Below, one piece after another: positions 1-11,221 of a stretch of 64,000 nucleotides of DNA. The position numbers were made by a program, and so were the translations under genes. Within the stretch, counting starts at the first letter, position 1; each line of letters starts with the position of its first letter. Source of the DNA: Euphorbia lathyris. Lineage: Eukaryota > Streptophyta > Magnoliopsida > Malpighiales > Euphorbiaceae. Where the stretch lies: NCBI RefSeq assembly GCF_963576675.1, contig NC_088917.1, positions 14,226,001-14,290,000 on the forward strand. Reading direction: 5' to 3'. The notes under the pieces were generated by a model. It did not search any database. It worked only from the letters and a program-made list of their open reading frames with translations, and was not told the DNA's origin.

Positions 1-632
1 TAGCTAAACTAGAAGAACTTAATCCAGAGTTTTACGACTAAATCTGTAGAAAATCATAAATTCCTCATTGTTGAAGGTTAAAACCTTAACAAAAGCTTCA
101 TAAAGAAGATAATGGTTTTTTATTTAAAGAAAATTGAATATCCTTACAAAGAAGGAGGCTTATATAGCTCTCCAAAACAAAATGTAAAAGACCAAAAGCC
201 CGAACTAGGGTTACGCATAATAGAGAGTGGTAGGGGTAGGAAGGGAATGAAGTGCACAAATGACATTTAGGTTATTAACCCTAAATGGCAAGACAATAAA
301 TACATGAGTGACAAAACAATAATTTTCAGAGCGGGATAGAAAATTGACAGCATTGTCTCAAGGCTCAATTGTGCAAGATTTCAACCCACACGGCATGTGA
401 GTGAGCCCACACAGCGTGTGGGTCGCTCCACACAACGTGTGGGTCAGTTTCTGCCCAGTTCCTTCTAAGCTCCGTCGCAACTCCGCTTCAACCAGAACCT
501 CCTCAACACGGCGTGTGGGAGGGCTAACATGTCGTGTGAGGTAGAGTTTCCCATTTTCTTCGCATGCTCGCCCGTGCTTTGTTCCTCCTTCGACTCCCCT
601 AGCCGAGACTGAAACCCTTGAAGGAGATGCCC
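1..632 (-). repeat. Partial LTR of a Ty3/gypsy-type element, cut by window start
   Basis: The order of short similar blocks matches the LTR at 18538-19270: TAGCTAAACTAGAAG at the start, a stretch reading CTAGGGTTAC, a GC-rich palindrome tract, then GATGCCC just before the TRIM. It is a diverged relative, not a copy. By analogy the element reads on the minus strand, so this would be its 3' LTR. The left end lies outside the window. The match is by eye. Confidence 0.55.
386..540. repeat. GC-rich interrupted palindromes CACAC-N3-GTGTG in LTR
   Basis: Four to five short palindromes with a 3-nt centre lie here. The best is CCCACAC-AGC-GTGTGGG at 406-422, a perfect 7-3-7. CCACAC-AAC-GTGTGG at 428-442 is a perfect 6-3-6. 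Weaker ones are at 387-399 and 506-516. They stand out from the AT-rich surroundings and occupy the same part of the LTR as the TACGC-CCC-GCGTA motifs in the 18.5-22.2 kb element. Confidence 0.7.
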
Positions 633-1185
633 TGTAACGACCCGGTCTGGAGTGGGAGGCGTCGGGGTAAAAGGCCTGAGCAAGGAGCGGCCCTAAAGGA
701 TGGCGATGGGGGCAGGAATGAACTGAATCCCACATCGGAAATGGAGAGGGAGCGATTGAGGCTTATTAGCAAGATGAAAATCCAATACATGCAGACGCGT
801 TTTAAAGTCGTGAGGCCTAAGGTGTTGGATTTGGGCCAGAGCGGATAATATCTACATGGTATTGGGCAGAGTGTTACAATTGGTATCAGAGCCGACTCTC
901 CACGTATGATGTGTGGTTCAGGGACGAACGAGGCATAAGCTGGTGGGCCTGTAACGACCCGGTCCCGAGTGCGTGGGGTCGGGGTAAAAGGTCTGAGCAA
1001 GGAGCGACCCTAAGGGATGGCGATGAGGGTAGGAATTAACTGAATCCCACATCAGAAATGGAGAGGGAGTGATTGGGGTTTATTAGTAAGATAAAAACCC
1101 AATATATGCAGACGCGTTTTAAAGACGTGAGGCCCAAAGTGTTGGATTTGGGCCAGAGCGGACAATATCTACATGGTATTAGGCA
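633..1185 (+). mobile_element. TRIM (terminal-repeat retrotransposon in miniature)
   Basis: Two direct LTR copies start TGTAACGACCCGGTC at 633 and 950. The first runs 633-878 and ends in TTACA. The second stops at about 1185 and lacks the last ten bases. Only 71 bp lie between them. They hold a primer-binding site for initiator tRNA-Met (TGGTATCAGAGCC, 881-893) and a short G-rich tract before the second LTR (937-949). There is no coding capacity. The LTR carries the CCCACATCGG-like and GGGCCAGAGCGGA blocks usual in plant TRIMs. It sits inside the LTR that begins at 1, because the GATGCCC and CATCA flanks match the end of the related LTR at 19270. A clean TSD is not visible because the 3' end is damaged. 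Confidence 0.85.
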
Positions 1186-2400
1186 CCACATCATTCACTC
1201 TCTCTTTAAAAGAACTTGACCTCAAGTTTTATGGGCTAAGCTTGTTAGTCTTGAGTGGACTCCAAGCTCTCAAATGGAACCAAAGTGTTGTTCGAAATGA
1301 ATTCAAGAAGTCCATTCCACATATTTCTGAATTCGCTTTCTCCACACAAACTTTCCCCCACATTTTAATTTGTGTCTTACCCCGGTTCTCATCCCCCATG
1401 ACATTCATCTCCCAATCTCTACCAGCATCAAATGGTATATCTCAACGAAGTTTGTAAAACCACATCCTAATGGTAGTTTGCATTCTTGTCCAACTTCCCT
1501 TAGCATGTCGAATGGACCACCCCCGGACCCTCTTAGTTTCCACATCACTAACTTGAAGATTCAACACACCCTTCTATCAGTCATAGTCTACCTCAAATGG
1601 AATGTCCCGATGAAACATATCAACCCAATTTGGAGCGATCCATTGAGCACTCTTCAAAACCCAAACAAGACATTGAATTGAATATTCCCGGACTTTTCTA
1701 TACCTCGCATCATCAACCCGGATGTTAGGCTCAACCTCTACTCGATCATAAACGACATCAGATTGGATATCCCGGTGACATTTCTCAACCCACTTCGTAG
1801 TGAGTCTAAAAACACTTATATTAGCTCCCTCTTCGCCTTGGGTTAACAATCTCGGGACTTCAAGACTTGCCCTTTCACTAACTTGACCACTATCCCACAA
1901 CTCTTGAATATCTCTCATCTTCTCTATATCCCCCAGAAAGTCATTCACTCGCTAAATACTATATGAAGCCCACGTTCTTCACTACAAGATCACCTCTCAT
2001 AGACTCCTCATATGATAGGTTCTCCTTCAACAAACACGACATAGATCCCAACACATATATTTCAACAAAGCACAAAACAATAAGTTCAGATTTTACCAAG
2101 TGGGCGACTTGATTCCTTTACATAATGCATGTGCTATGAGTCTCGGTTCTATCATGAGGCGTCATAAGGTAACCTTCGTCCTCTTCCTTAGAGCTCAATT
2201 CACCATGTGTAAGACTAGGTGCGCCATATCCTGAATCTCATGCTATGTCACGTGGTATTTTTCCCAAAGGTGGAAGCCCTTTAGGTTGCTCGTTGAAAGA
2301 CTCGTACTTGTCACCTTCAGACATTGGCTCAACTTCCCCACTTTCAACATTGCTCTTTCCCTTACTTTTGGATTTGGCTCCATTAGGAGAAAGGATAAAT
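1186..2400 (-). other. Internal region of the first LTR element, unassigned
   Basis: The start (CTTTAAAAGAACTTGACC) lines up with the bases just inside the left LTR of the 18538 element, so this is probably internal sequence next to a 3' LTR. The longest minus-strand frame, 1577-1948 (123 codons), resembles no family I recognise. It contains two similar stretches around WVDMFHRDIP and WVEKCHRDIQ, which suggests an internal duplication. No RT, integrase or protease motif is visible. The right border with the LINE fragment is uncertain. Confidence 0.35.
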
Positions 2401-2439
2401 CATCCACGGAACCCAAGTCAATATGAAAGTTATCACGAA

Positions 2440-2895
2440 TGGTCCATGCAACTTTGAGTGCAATTGGTTATTCTACGAGAATTAGATGGTGATGAGCAAT
2501 CCATAGAAATTTCTATGGATGATTGTGATTTCTGGGTTAGAATTTTCAATCTCCCTTTGAATCGTCGAGATGTTGCTTCGATTAAATATGTTGCTTCTTG
2601 CATGGGTGTGGTTCTGGAATTGGATGGTGAAGGTGTTGGTGTTTGGTGTCGTTATGTTCAAGCTCGAGAACGGTTAAATGTGACCAAATCTTTGATCTGT
2701 GGTGTTAAGATCATAACTAGAAAAGGTACAATTATTTGGATTTCTTTTAAATATGAAAAGATACCTAATTTTTACTACTGGTGTGGGTGTCTGGGATATG
2801 GTTTTGATGAATGTCTGATGCATCAGAGGATGTTGATGATGTTGAGTGGCCTTATGGCCAGAGTTTAAAGGCCTCGCATTTCCGTATTAAGAACG
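2440..2895 (+). pseudogene. LINE ORF1 (DUF4283 / CCHC-type knuckle) fragment
   Basis: The translation has the order of plant LINE ORF1 proteins: a core with FWVRIFNLPL, a long middle region, then YEKIPNFYYWCGCLGYGFDEC, which is the degenerate zinc knuckle (zf-CCHC_4) following DUF4283. In LINEs this is the RNA-binding gag-like protein. After a frameshift near 2835 the sequence continues with WPYGQSLKASHF, typical of residues after the knuckle. The knuckle histidine is lost. There is no downstream endonuclease or RT, so this is a fragment. Confidence 0.75.
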
Positions 2896-3525
2896 CCATT
2901 ACAGGAATGATTTATACAATCATGAATCTTATTTTTTTCCACTCCATACATCATATTATCACTCATCAGTAACAGATCAAATATATATATACGTACGTGA
3001 AAAGAAAAACTATTTTAAAAAATCATCTCATAAATCATCTCATTATTTTTTAATTTTTGCTTTCACTTATATATACATCTTTAATTTGTTATTAATGACC
3101 AATAGTATGACGTACGCGTGGAGTGAATATTACAAAATTCAGGGTTACGTAAATATAGTTATAGTTAATAGGTGTTATTTGGTGAGAAAAGAGAAAATGA
3201 ATGTTTAGAGAGATGAAAATAATGATTTTGAAAATAAAAAGTTTGGTTCCATAGTAAATATGGTACTATATAACTTTAAGTCTTGGAATTTTTCATTTCG
3301 AGGTCGTTAACGGTCATATTTATAGTGTCAAACTAAACGATCATCGTTTTTAGCAAAATGAAAACTTCAGTCCCCGTTCAGATAATTTTTTTTTACAAAT
3401 ACCATTTTGACAAACGTGAAAGTACGGGGTTTTTTAGACTTTACCTTTTAAAAAATTAAGGGGTTAATCAATAAAAAATGAAATCCATCAATAGCTTAAA
3501 TATATGCATTTTACTTATTAATTAA
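2896..3525. other. Non-coding AT-rich stretch
   Basis: I see no gene. There is a short alternating AT run near 2973-2995 and poly-A/T tracts. Confidence 0.5.
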
Positions 3526-4115
3526 TGAGATAAGATGCAAAAATACCCCTAACGTTTACAATCAGGATCAATCTTACCCTTAACGTTTACAGTCAGGATC
3601 AATTTTACACCTAACATCTAAAATGGTTCAATTTTACTCCCTAACATTGGCAACTATGAGCAATTTGATCCCTAACATTGTCAATTTGAAAATTAATTTA
3701 TCAAACTGTCTTTTCGGTCGTGAATCTTGTTATCTACACTTCACGTGTGAGTTATTTTACCACTCATTAATAATAGATCATAAACATATGACTAGACGTG
3801 AAAAAAATTTAAAAAACATTAAAAAATATATTATCTATTATACGATTTGGATAAAAAAATTCAAAAAATTTCACCGAATTTATAAATATTAATCTCCAAT
3901 TATATTATTAAATCACACAAAATATATTTTTAAAAAAAAAATTGATATGCAATTGGTGCAGAATAAAGAACAAAATATCTGTGTTTTATAATAATGTCTG
4001 AAAAGTAAAATTGCTCTTGGCTGCCAATATTAGGGGTAAAATTGCACCATTTTAGACACTAAAGATAAAATTGTTCCTAACTGTAAATGTTAGGAGTAGT
4101 TTTGTACCTTATAAC
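3526..4115. mobile_element. MITE with imperfect TIRs, family shared with 8642-8984
   Basis: The left end (GATAAGATGCAAAAATACCCC) is inverted at the right end (GTACAAAACTACTCC on the opposite strand). Short sub-blocks around 'ACGTTTACAGTCAGGATC' recur inside. TTAATTAA flanks both sides (3518-3525 and 4116-4123), a plausible 8-bp TSD, though AT-rich. The right half is clearly similar to 8690-8984. It carries no coding capacity. Confidence 0.6.
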
Positions 4116-4124
4116 TTAATTAAC

Positions 4125-4385
4125 TACGTTCGTTCACACATTTTAGAAATTTGTAAACAACTTGGTTTTGAGGTCATTTTATTTTGTGTTAGTATCTTAA
4201 AAAAGTTAGGCAATAGCTCAGTCTCTTATATAAAATGTTTAGCGAATTCGGCCGCTCATCTCTTAGATAAGGTGGTCAATTCTCAGTTTGTTCATGGTAT
4301 GTGGGCATATCAACCATCTTATCTCAACGTTGTTATATTTTCCGATTCTAATAATTAAGAAATGTTTTATTAAAAAGAAAAACTA
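4125..4385 (+). pseudogene. 3' end of a LINE (RNase H-like tail plus A-rich end)
   Basis: The plus frame ending at 4358 contains CLANSAAHLLDKVVNSQ and then a stop and ATTAAAAAGAAAAA. The NxAAHxLA-type stretch is the C-terminal part of the RNase H-like domain (RVT_3) found at the 3' end of plant LINE ORF2, followed by its short A-rich tail. Everything upstream of that domain is missing, as in 5'-truncated LINE insertions. The residues upstream of about 4180 are not convincing. Confidence 0.55.
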
Positions 4386-5639
4386 TGTCTGTTCACCAAA
4401 ATAGTAATAATCGTAGAAAACAATAAAATACAAAATAGACCTACTAAAATCCTTTTGTAGGAGAACGAGATAAGGATATTTTGGTCATTGTAAAAAGATT
4501 GACGGCTATGGTTTGGGCAGAGAATCAACTTACTTCTAGATTTTTCAGATTTGGAGGAGGTCCCAATGTTGGTTTGTTGCAGCGTATGTTATCGTTCTTG
4601 GGATAAGTTAGCAAAAAAACCTTCAAGTTTTTGGGAGTATTAATTTAATCTCAACATTTAAAAAATAATTCATCAAACTGTTTTCTAGGTCGAATCTTAT
4701 CATTTACATTTTACACGTGCGTTATTTTATCAGTAACAAATCACAAACATAATTATAATAAATAATGATAAATTACTGAATTCTAAAACTGAATGATGAA
4801 CTTAACTGAACCGATTGCTACTGAAATGAACTAAAATTAAGTAATAAAATTTGGTTTAACAGAAAGTGTGCATTTCGGTCTCAAGTTTTATTACCCATGT
4901 CTGTAATTGCACTATTTTTATAAACATTTAGAATAAAATAGTATTATTTTATACGTTAGACTAAATTGGCACTTCAGGATTTTTTCAAGGCTATTTTGGT
5001 AAAAAAAAAAATCAAGGACAAAATATAAATGGGATAAAGACTATACTCGAGTTCCTTTTAGATGTATAGATTTGATTTTAAATATCCATTGATATAAATT
5101 TAACTTTGACATTTTCGAGTAAGATCAAATTTTACTAATGTGTTAAAAAAATTGAAAATCCTCGTTTGACGGTTACTTAACTATCACTTGCATCTTCCAA
5201 ATATCAATTATTTCTAAGATATTTAATGTAATGCTAACATAATTATATATAAAAAAAAATCCATTAAAATGCTAATGTTAAATCTGTCACATACAATTTA
5301 ATTACAAATTTTTTCTCAATGTGTCTAAAATGTTTAAAGTATTATTAATATAATTACAAATAACCAACAAAAAATATACAAAATTATTTTAGTTTATCGA
5401 TAAACTTATTTGAAAGGTTCGATATTACAATGTGTTTGGCTCTTTCGTGGGAAAAATGCGGGCGTGCCAGATAATTATAGTATTATCAAACTGTGGAGTG
5501 TGATTGAGTGCGCTTTCTAACTTCTAATTATCAAAACGATTGTATGGAATAAAGAGACCGAAAAATTCCTAAAAGATTCGATTATCAAAACGATACCGAC
5601 CTTACAGAAAATGATTGAACAACAAATAAAATAAAGATT
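4386..5639. other. Non-coding, AT-rich; dispersed repeat debris
   Basis: I see no gene. The part 5250-5420 (for example TTTATCGATAAACTTATTTG) is similar to 9480-9640 and more loosely to the tandem array at 60.7-61.7 kb, so it is probably old repeat sequence. Confidence 0.45.
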
Positions 5640-6060
5640 GTACTGGAAGCTTGAATGGACTTTAGATCTGAAAATTAAATCTAAGGGAACAACTAGGAAT
5701 TGTAAAACTGCTGAAGTCTAGAGATAATTGGCTAGAGTTTTGGGTTGTATGTGTTGAGTTGGTTGATTGGTTGCTTTGTTTATCGTGATTCCTTCCTTTT
5801 ATAGATGTTGGAGGTAACTTCCTGCTTCTTTCCACTAATCCACGTTCTCCACCACATTGAGTAACCGCTCCACTTTGACTTCCACGATGAAATTGACGCT
5901 TTCTAACTTTCCTGCATTCTAATTGGCTCACAAAAACACACGTTAAAATATTAATTGGCCTTCTGATGTTCCTTTGATTTACCTTAGGTTCCCCTTGAGA
6001 TTCATCCTAGAAAATAGTTTTCCCCCGGTGTTCCTTATTGGAAAATCTATTTAAACGTAA
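5640..6060 (-). repeat. Possible LTR or promoter block on the minus strand
   Basis: On the minus strand there is a TATAAAAGG box (5795-5803) followed by a C/A-rich stretch that resembles the transcription start and leader of plant LTRs. A minus-strand frame at 5662-5931 has low complexity (Ser, Thr, Gln) and looks like a by-product of that leader. I cannot find its partner LTR or clean ends. It could equally be a decayed promoter of another kind. Confidence 0.3.
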
Positions 6061-6929
6061 GTTAGGCCAATTAATATATTAAAAATAATTAAAAGCCAAA
6101 AATTATTTATGGTGCAAACACAATGAAATAACTGACAAACCATTTCGTTCAAATTCTCCAATAGATATGAGTAAAATTGATTTTTCTTAGAAACGTTATT
6201 ATTAAATTTGTACCATTTTGTACGTGTGTTATTATGTTTTCCTTCTTAGAAAAATAGAAGAGTTTTGTTTATAATCACGTAAATCTAACTCATTGAAAGA
6301 TCATGAAATCATTTATGGAGAAAAAAAAGACTATTAAGTCAATTCTGGATGGAGTGTGTTTCTCATTGTTGTGTCAAAAACAATTTCAAGTATTGTCTAA
6401 TATTATTTTATGACGATTTATGATATTGAATATGCATATTCAAACTTTTTTATATATTTCTGAATTGTAATTTTTTTGATTACTTATGTCACGATTTACT
6501 ATTTCTTCTATGAATGAAATACTTATATTTCTTCTAACAAAAATGTTAGGATAAAATTTGACCATTATCCCAATATAAAAATGTATTTCACTATATTTTT
6601 CGTAATTTTGTTTGTTTGCTTTTTCAATCCAAATAATAGAAAATTATTATTAGAATGGAGAAACAATTGCTTTTAGCTATTTCGGAAGGAAAATAGCTAA
6701 TTTCTACTAGATAAACAACAACAACAACAAATAATAAACAATAACAAATCACGTATATGAACAGTCGAACCAAACAGACTTCTCACCTAAACCAACTTTA
6801 CCTTTAATTTCATAAACGTGTTAATTAAAAACCTAATATTAGAAAGTTGAATTAATTTTATATATCAATAATTGAGGATTCTCGTTAGTGATGAACCTTA
6901 TTAGTTTTAGAAAACATCCTCTTTTGGCT
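6061..6929. other. Non-coding AT-rich stretch
   Basis: Nothing supportable. There is a short ACA/ACAACA run near 6715-6735. Confidence 0.45.
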
Positions 6930-7650
6930 AACTGAATCATTCGATCTTGGTGTATAATATAGCATGCCATAACAAAACATCGTTTTCTTTATCACACATA
7001 TGAGAAGAAAAATGTGTAGCAAAAAAACTGTTACTGAAATTGCTTAAGCCAATGTCTAAAACACTTAATCTGTTCAAAATATAATATATAAGAACCATAT
7101 AATGTATCTTCGAAAACACAACCTTAAATGGTTATCCTTAAAATAAAAATTGAATCCTAAATTTAACATTGTTGTAACATAAACCAGATTCCTTCGAATC
7201 TCGAGAGCATATAAAACATCATGCAAAAAAAGAGAGTTCGATCACCACGTAGAATTGATCTACAGATTATGATCCCTTATCCTTTAACTCTTAAATTGTT
7301 TTCCACATATATCCATATTGTTCCACCTAGGATTCGCCGAGTTCAACGAATGAATATTAATCTTCGGTCACATGGTCCATGACACTTAAATCAACAATCC
7401 ACATATGATTGGATTTTGTTAGAAGAATAGTATTGATACATACATATTACACACTTTTCAGTTTATTGAATGTACCTAGGTAGTATATTTGCAATTTGTT
7501 GCGTAATTTCATTTAATTGGAATTCGAATCATTTCGTCATGAAATGTCCAGTTTCCTGTTATTTACCTTTATTATTGAAGCATTTGTAGTTCTTACCTTG
7601 ATCCTTGGATTTTTTTTTCTTATTTTTCCTATCCTATTACGTGCCAATCC
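6930..7650 (-). pseudogene. Decayed Ty1/copia gag-protease-integrase start
   Basis: Broken minus-strand frames give, in order, a worn zinc-knuckle region (KCFNNKG, near 7595), a stretch reading HDVLYALEIRRNLVYV (near 7200; in copia the linker after the protease reads DVLYxPxxRxNLxSV), and LLWHAILYTKI near 6950 (the WHxRLGH start of the integrase HHCC domain). Many stops and shifts separate them. Only this gag-to-integrase joint remains; no RT follows. Confidence 0.55.
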
Positions 7651-7999
7651 TGGAATAGGATTTTATTATAAGCACACGATTCTTGTATGACTTCCTATAA
7701 AGAAAACGACACGTATCATTTCCCTTACGATGGTTTTTTATAAGGATCGAGTGCTTGAAATAATTTTCCGTTGTAATAATCTATTCAAAATGTGGCCATT
7801 CACATAACATCTCTAATGGAGGACTAATGAAAAACTCGTTAACTTCATCCATTAACCTCTCCGTTGTGAGAGGTTAATGGAAAAAGCTCATCACCAACTG
7901 ATTGAACATTAACTCGCTGGTTGAGAGTCAAAAAGCCATAAGCGATAACTTTTATGGTATTGCAAGCACATTTTAGCCTTTTATTATTTTATTATTTTT
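7651..7999. other. Non-coding; short inverted repeat
   Basis: There is no gene. Around 7840-7890 the stretches CATTAACCTCTCC and GAGAGGTTAATGG form an inverted repeat, possibly a MITE remnant. Confidence 0.4.
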
Positions 8000-8167
8000 A
8001 TTATTTCTATATAGGAATACATTTGGGACCGGACTATTTGTATAACAATTGGGAGGTTATTACTAAATAGAGTTCAATAGAGGTTGTTACCAAGTTGGGA
8101 CCGAGTTTTTTTATAACAAAATAGAGGTTATTCTTATATAGAGTATTCCTATATAGAGGTTTTACTG
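8000..8167. mobile_element. Right end of a pogo/Emigrant-like MITE
   Basis: It ends with TATAGAGGTTTTACTG followed by TA, the same terminal sequence as the element at 22602-28030. The inner part (GGGACCG... and repeated AGAGGTTAT) also fits that family. The left TIR is not found, so it is truncated on the left. Confidence 0.55.
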
Positions 8168-8280
8168 TATATTATTAAATTAACATTGGGTCTAATGCTA
8201 TTGAGTATGCATTCAATGGGATAGTTTAATGAAATAAAGTTTATTGAGTGGGTCCAACAATGTCGATGTACACATTAAGA

Positions 8281-9190
8281 GGGTGTTTGTTTCAGCTTTT
8301 CGGAAGAGCGTTTAGCGTTTCACTCCAAACCGCAGGAAATATAGCGTTTGGTTAGGTTTTTATAACCGCAGCGTTTAGCATTTTTTCTAGAAACTACAAC
8401 GTTTTGGAGCATTTCACGAAAAGCTCCTATTTGGAGCTTTTCATAAACAGCTGTTTGCAGTTAGTTGTTATTGACAGAATTATCCTTCTTATTTCCACAA
8501 AATATGTTTATTCTTTAAGATTATTTATATTTCTACAACATAATTACCGGAAAATAAGATTTTGTTGCATTCAATAAATTTTTTTATTTTTTATATAGAT
8601 TATTTGTTTTAATTTGTGTAACACATTTTTTATTTTATAATAGGATAAGGTGCAAAAATACCCCAATATTGTCTTTTGTACAAGTTGGACAAAAAAATTC
8701 CGATATTTCATCGAATTTATAAATATTAATTTTCAATTTTATTATTAAATCACAAAAAAGAATGAAATATCTTTTTTAGAACTACTGGAATGTGCAATTG
8801 GTGTATAATAAGAAATAAAATATCTATGTTTTCTAATAATATCTGAAATCGACCCAACTTGCCAATGTTAGAGGTAAAATTACTTGTAACTGCCAGCGTT
8901 ATGAGTAAAATTGCACCATTTTAAACATTAAAAGTAAAATTATTTCTAGTTGTAAACGTTATTTGCATTTTTTCACATTTTTCCTTTTATAATTTCATCG
9001 TTGATTAATTTAAAACTTGTCCATTTTAGACATTTTAAATTCGAACAGCAACAGCTCAATATAATTTTACCAAATACTAGTAATTAAACAGCTAATAACA
9101 AACAGCTAACAGCTTACTGCAACTGCAACTGCAAACAGCTAACACCAACCACAACAGCTATTAGCTAACAGCTGAACCAAACATGCCCTA
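8281..9190. mobile_element. hAT-like MITE interrupted by another MITE
   Basis: The left part starts with GGGTGTTTGTTTCAGC and the right part ends with GCTGAACCAAACATGCCC, an imperfect TIR pair of the kind seen in plant hAT MITEs. Repeated CAAACAGCTAA blocks lie near the right end. The MITE at 8642-8984 is inserted within it. The right half recurs at 40260-40430. No clear 8-bp TSD is visible. Confidence 0.5.
8642..8984. mobile_element. Nested MITE with 9-bp TSD
   Basis: TTTTATAAT occurs exactly at both sides (8633-8641 and 8985-8993). The left end is AGGATAAGGTGCAAAAATA and the right end is its imperfect inverse. It is a shorter relative of 3526-4115. The 9-bp TSD points to a Mutator-like group, but I see no coding sequence to confirm that. 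Confidence 0.7.
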
Positions 9191-10387
9191 AGTGACATCT
9201 GTATTAAGTGGTTGAGAGGTTAATATATCTCTAAAATTTTAGGGATAAAGCTAAATTTAATCCTAACATTTTGGAGAAATGTAGATTTGACCTTAACATT
9301 CAAAATTATACAAATTAAACGCTAATATTTCTAAACAAGGTCAATTCTACTGCTACATTAGTGAAAATGTGAAAATGTTGGTTTGCTTATTATTTAAATG
9401 TCCCATCAGATTTTTCAAACATTAGTTATACTTAAGATATTTAGCGTGTTACTAATATAGTTACAATAGTTATGAAAAAATATATATAGTTAAAAAATTG
9501 TATTAAAATGCTAACAAATAAATCTGACACGTATAAATTAATCACAGTTTGTTTGTCAAAATCTATTTATTACATTACTAATATAATTAAAAATATATAA
9601 AATTATTTTAATTTATCGATAAACTTATTTAGAACACCCCATATAACCATCAAATAATTATCAAATCAATCTTTACAAATTTTTTATTAAATATAAATAA
9701 AACTAATCCCCAAAATGTTAGAATTAAATCTGAATTTTCCTCCTAAATTTGAGCTTATCCAACATTTTAATTCATCTTACATGGAAGAAAGTGCCACGTA
9801 AGATCGACCATTGACCAAATTTTAAAATTATTTAAAACTTTGTGGTCCCTTTTTGAATGATGTCAGCGTGTGAAAGATGACAAAGGATATTTCACTTTCA
9901 ACGATGAGCGTAAGTTCCACATGCATATCCCCTTTTCCTTTTTTATTTATTTTTATTTGGAAAATTCTTTTTCAGAGAGCAATTAAATAATAATTTTTTT
10001 TATTGTTGGATAAGGGTCAATTTCTCTCTTTCTTCAAATCATATACGATTTTTTTTTAATTTTATTCTCAAATATAGAATTTTTAGCTTAATTTTACTAA
10101 TTTCCAAGGTTTGAAATATATTTTCTATCATTGAAATATAAAAATGAGCTAACTTTTTTTTGCATAAACATAAAATTTAGGGTTACATTACAAATTTTTT
10201 TTAACTCCCATAGTTAAATTGGTATAATTAATCCTCTAAATTCACGTAATATAATTAAAAAGGTTTAGATAAATAGTAATATAAACTATAAGGGTCAATA
10301 TATCAGCGAAAGCGAATTCATATAATCAATAGACCAATTTCAAATTTAAGTTGCCGATATATGATATATCACTTTAGAGTTTTGATC
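9191..10387. other. Non-coding, AT-rich; dispersed repeat debris
   Basis: I see no gene. 9230-9720 repeats phrases of the type 'AAATTTAATCCTAACATT' and 'ATCGATAAACTTATTTAG', related to 5250-5420 and to the array near 61 kb. Confidence 0.45.
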
Positions 10388-10546
10388 ACATGCACCTTAA
10401 TAAGCATGTAGAATTTGCTCATTCATTATTAGATCTAGATTTATTAGAATCCTAAGGTGGAGATTCAAAGAATCCTGAAACTTGGATTTAATAAGCTTAT
10501 ATGTAACGGTGAATAAGCAAATTCACTTGCTCATTAAGGTGCATGT
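10388..10546. mobile_element. Small MITE with TIR ACATGCACCTTAAT
   Basis: ACATGCACCTTAATAAGCA at the left is inverted as CTCATTAAGGTGCATGT at the right, with a further matching inner part (TTTGCTCATTC / GAATAAGCAAA). The copia element at 10553 inserted just beyond or within its right end, because GATC occurs outside both arms (10384 and 16409). Confidence 0.6.
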
Positions 10547-10552
10547 GAACAT

Positions 10553-11191
10553 TGTTGGAGATTTTGGTAAAATGGCTCTTTAGCCTTTGTATGTCTTTTG
10601 TGACTTTAAGTATCCCACGTGGGAAACTTTTGAGATAGTTGAAGAGTTTATATTGGGTTGGGCCAAAAGAGTTATTAAATTGTGTTTAGTAGGTTTTACA
10701 AAATAAACCACACGCGCGCGCTCGTTCGTTCGCGCGACGCACGCCCGTCCCGACTGGACTGGGCCCGATTTTTATTTGGCCCTTAAATATTTTAAACCTT
10801 TTTTACTATTTCTCAACAAGTTAAAATCCTATCTCCACTATCCCTGGTTTTACTCAACCATTACGTTTTTCTCTCCTAAAACGTTGTCCACTACAACGTT
10901 CGTTTTACAGAAAATAAAAGACGAACTCTACAGAGTTCATATACACAGAAAACTTTCCGATTACAATTTTCATCTCAATTACGATTTCTTCTCTGGGCAA
11001 TTATTATTTTGCTGTTCCAAAGCTTCGCCCTAGAGTGCACTAGTGCGACGCTCGCTGTGTAAACCTTGGTTAACGATCGGACTTCCAGATTGCACAAGAG
11101 TCTGCCGTAATCGTTTTCAACGTAGTGGTTCTGCCCACGACACAACTTTTAATTCCGATAAGTTATTTCGATTCCCTCTTTTGTACTTACA
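10553..11191 (+). repeat. 5' LTR of copia element
   Basis: 639 bp, TG...CA. It contains a CG-rich low-complexity run (near 10711-10745) of CGCG and CGTT units that varies between the two LTRs. Its right border is set by the end of the 3' LTR at TTGTACTTACA. Confidence 0.92.
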
Positions 11192-11221
11192 ATTTGAAAA
11201 CGATTATTTCTGTCCGTCATC

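Noticed and set aside
386..540. CRISPR-like or clustered repeats
   Set aside because: Repeats are short palindromes without regular spacers, in plant LTR DNA; not a CRISPR array.
633..1185. Cassandra element (TRIM with 5S rRNA in the LTR)
   Set aside because: I looked for 5S rRNA box A and C words in the LTR and did not find them.
2245..2457. 70-codon frame before the LINE piece
   Set aside because: No similarity to LINE ORF1 and no start context; left out.
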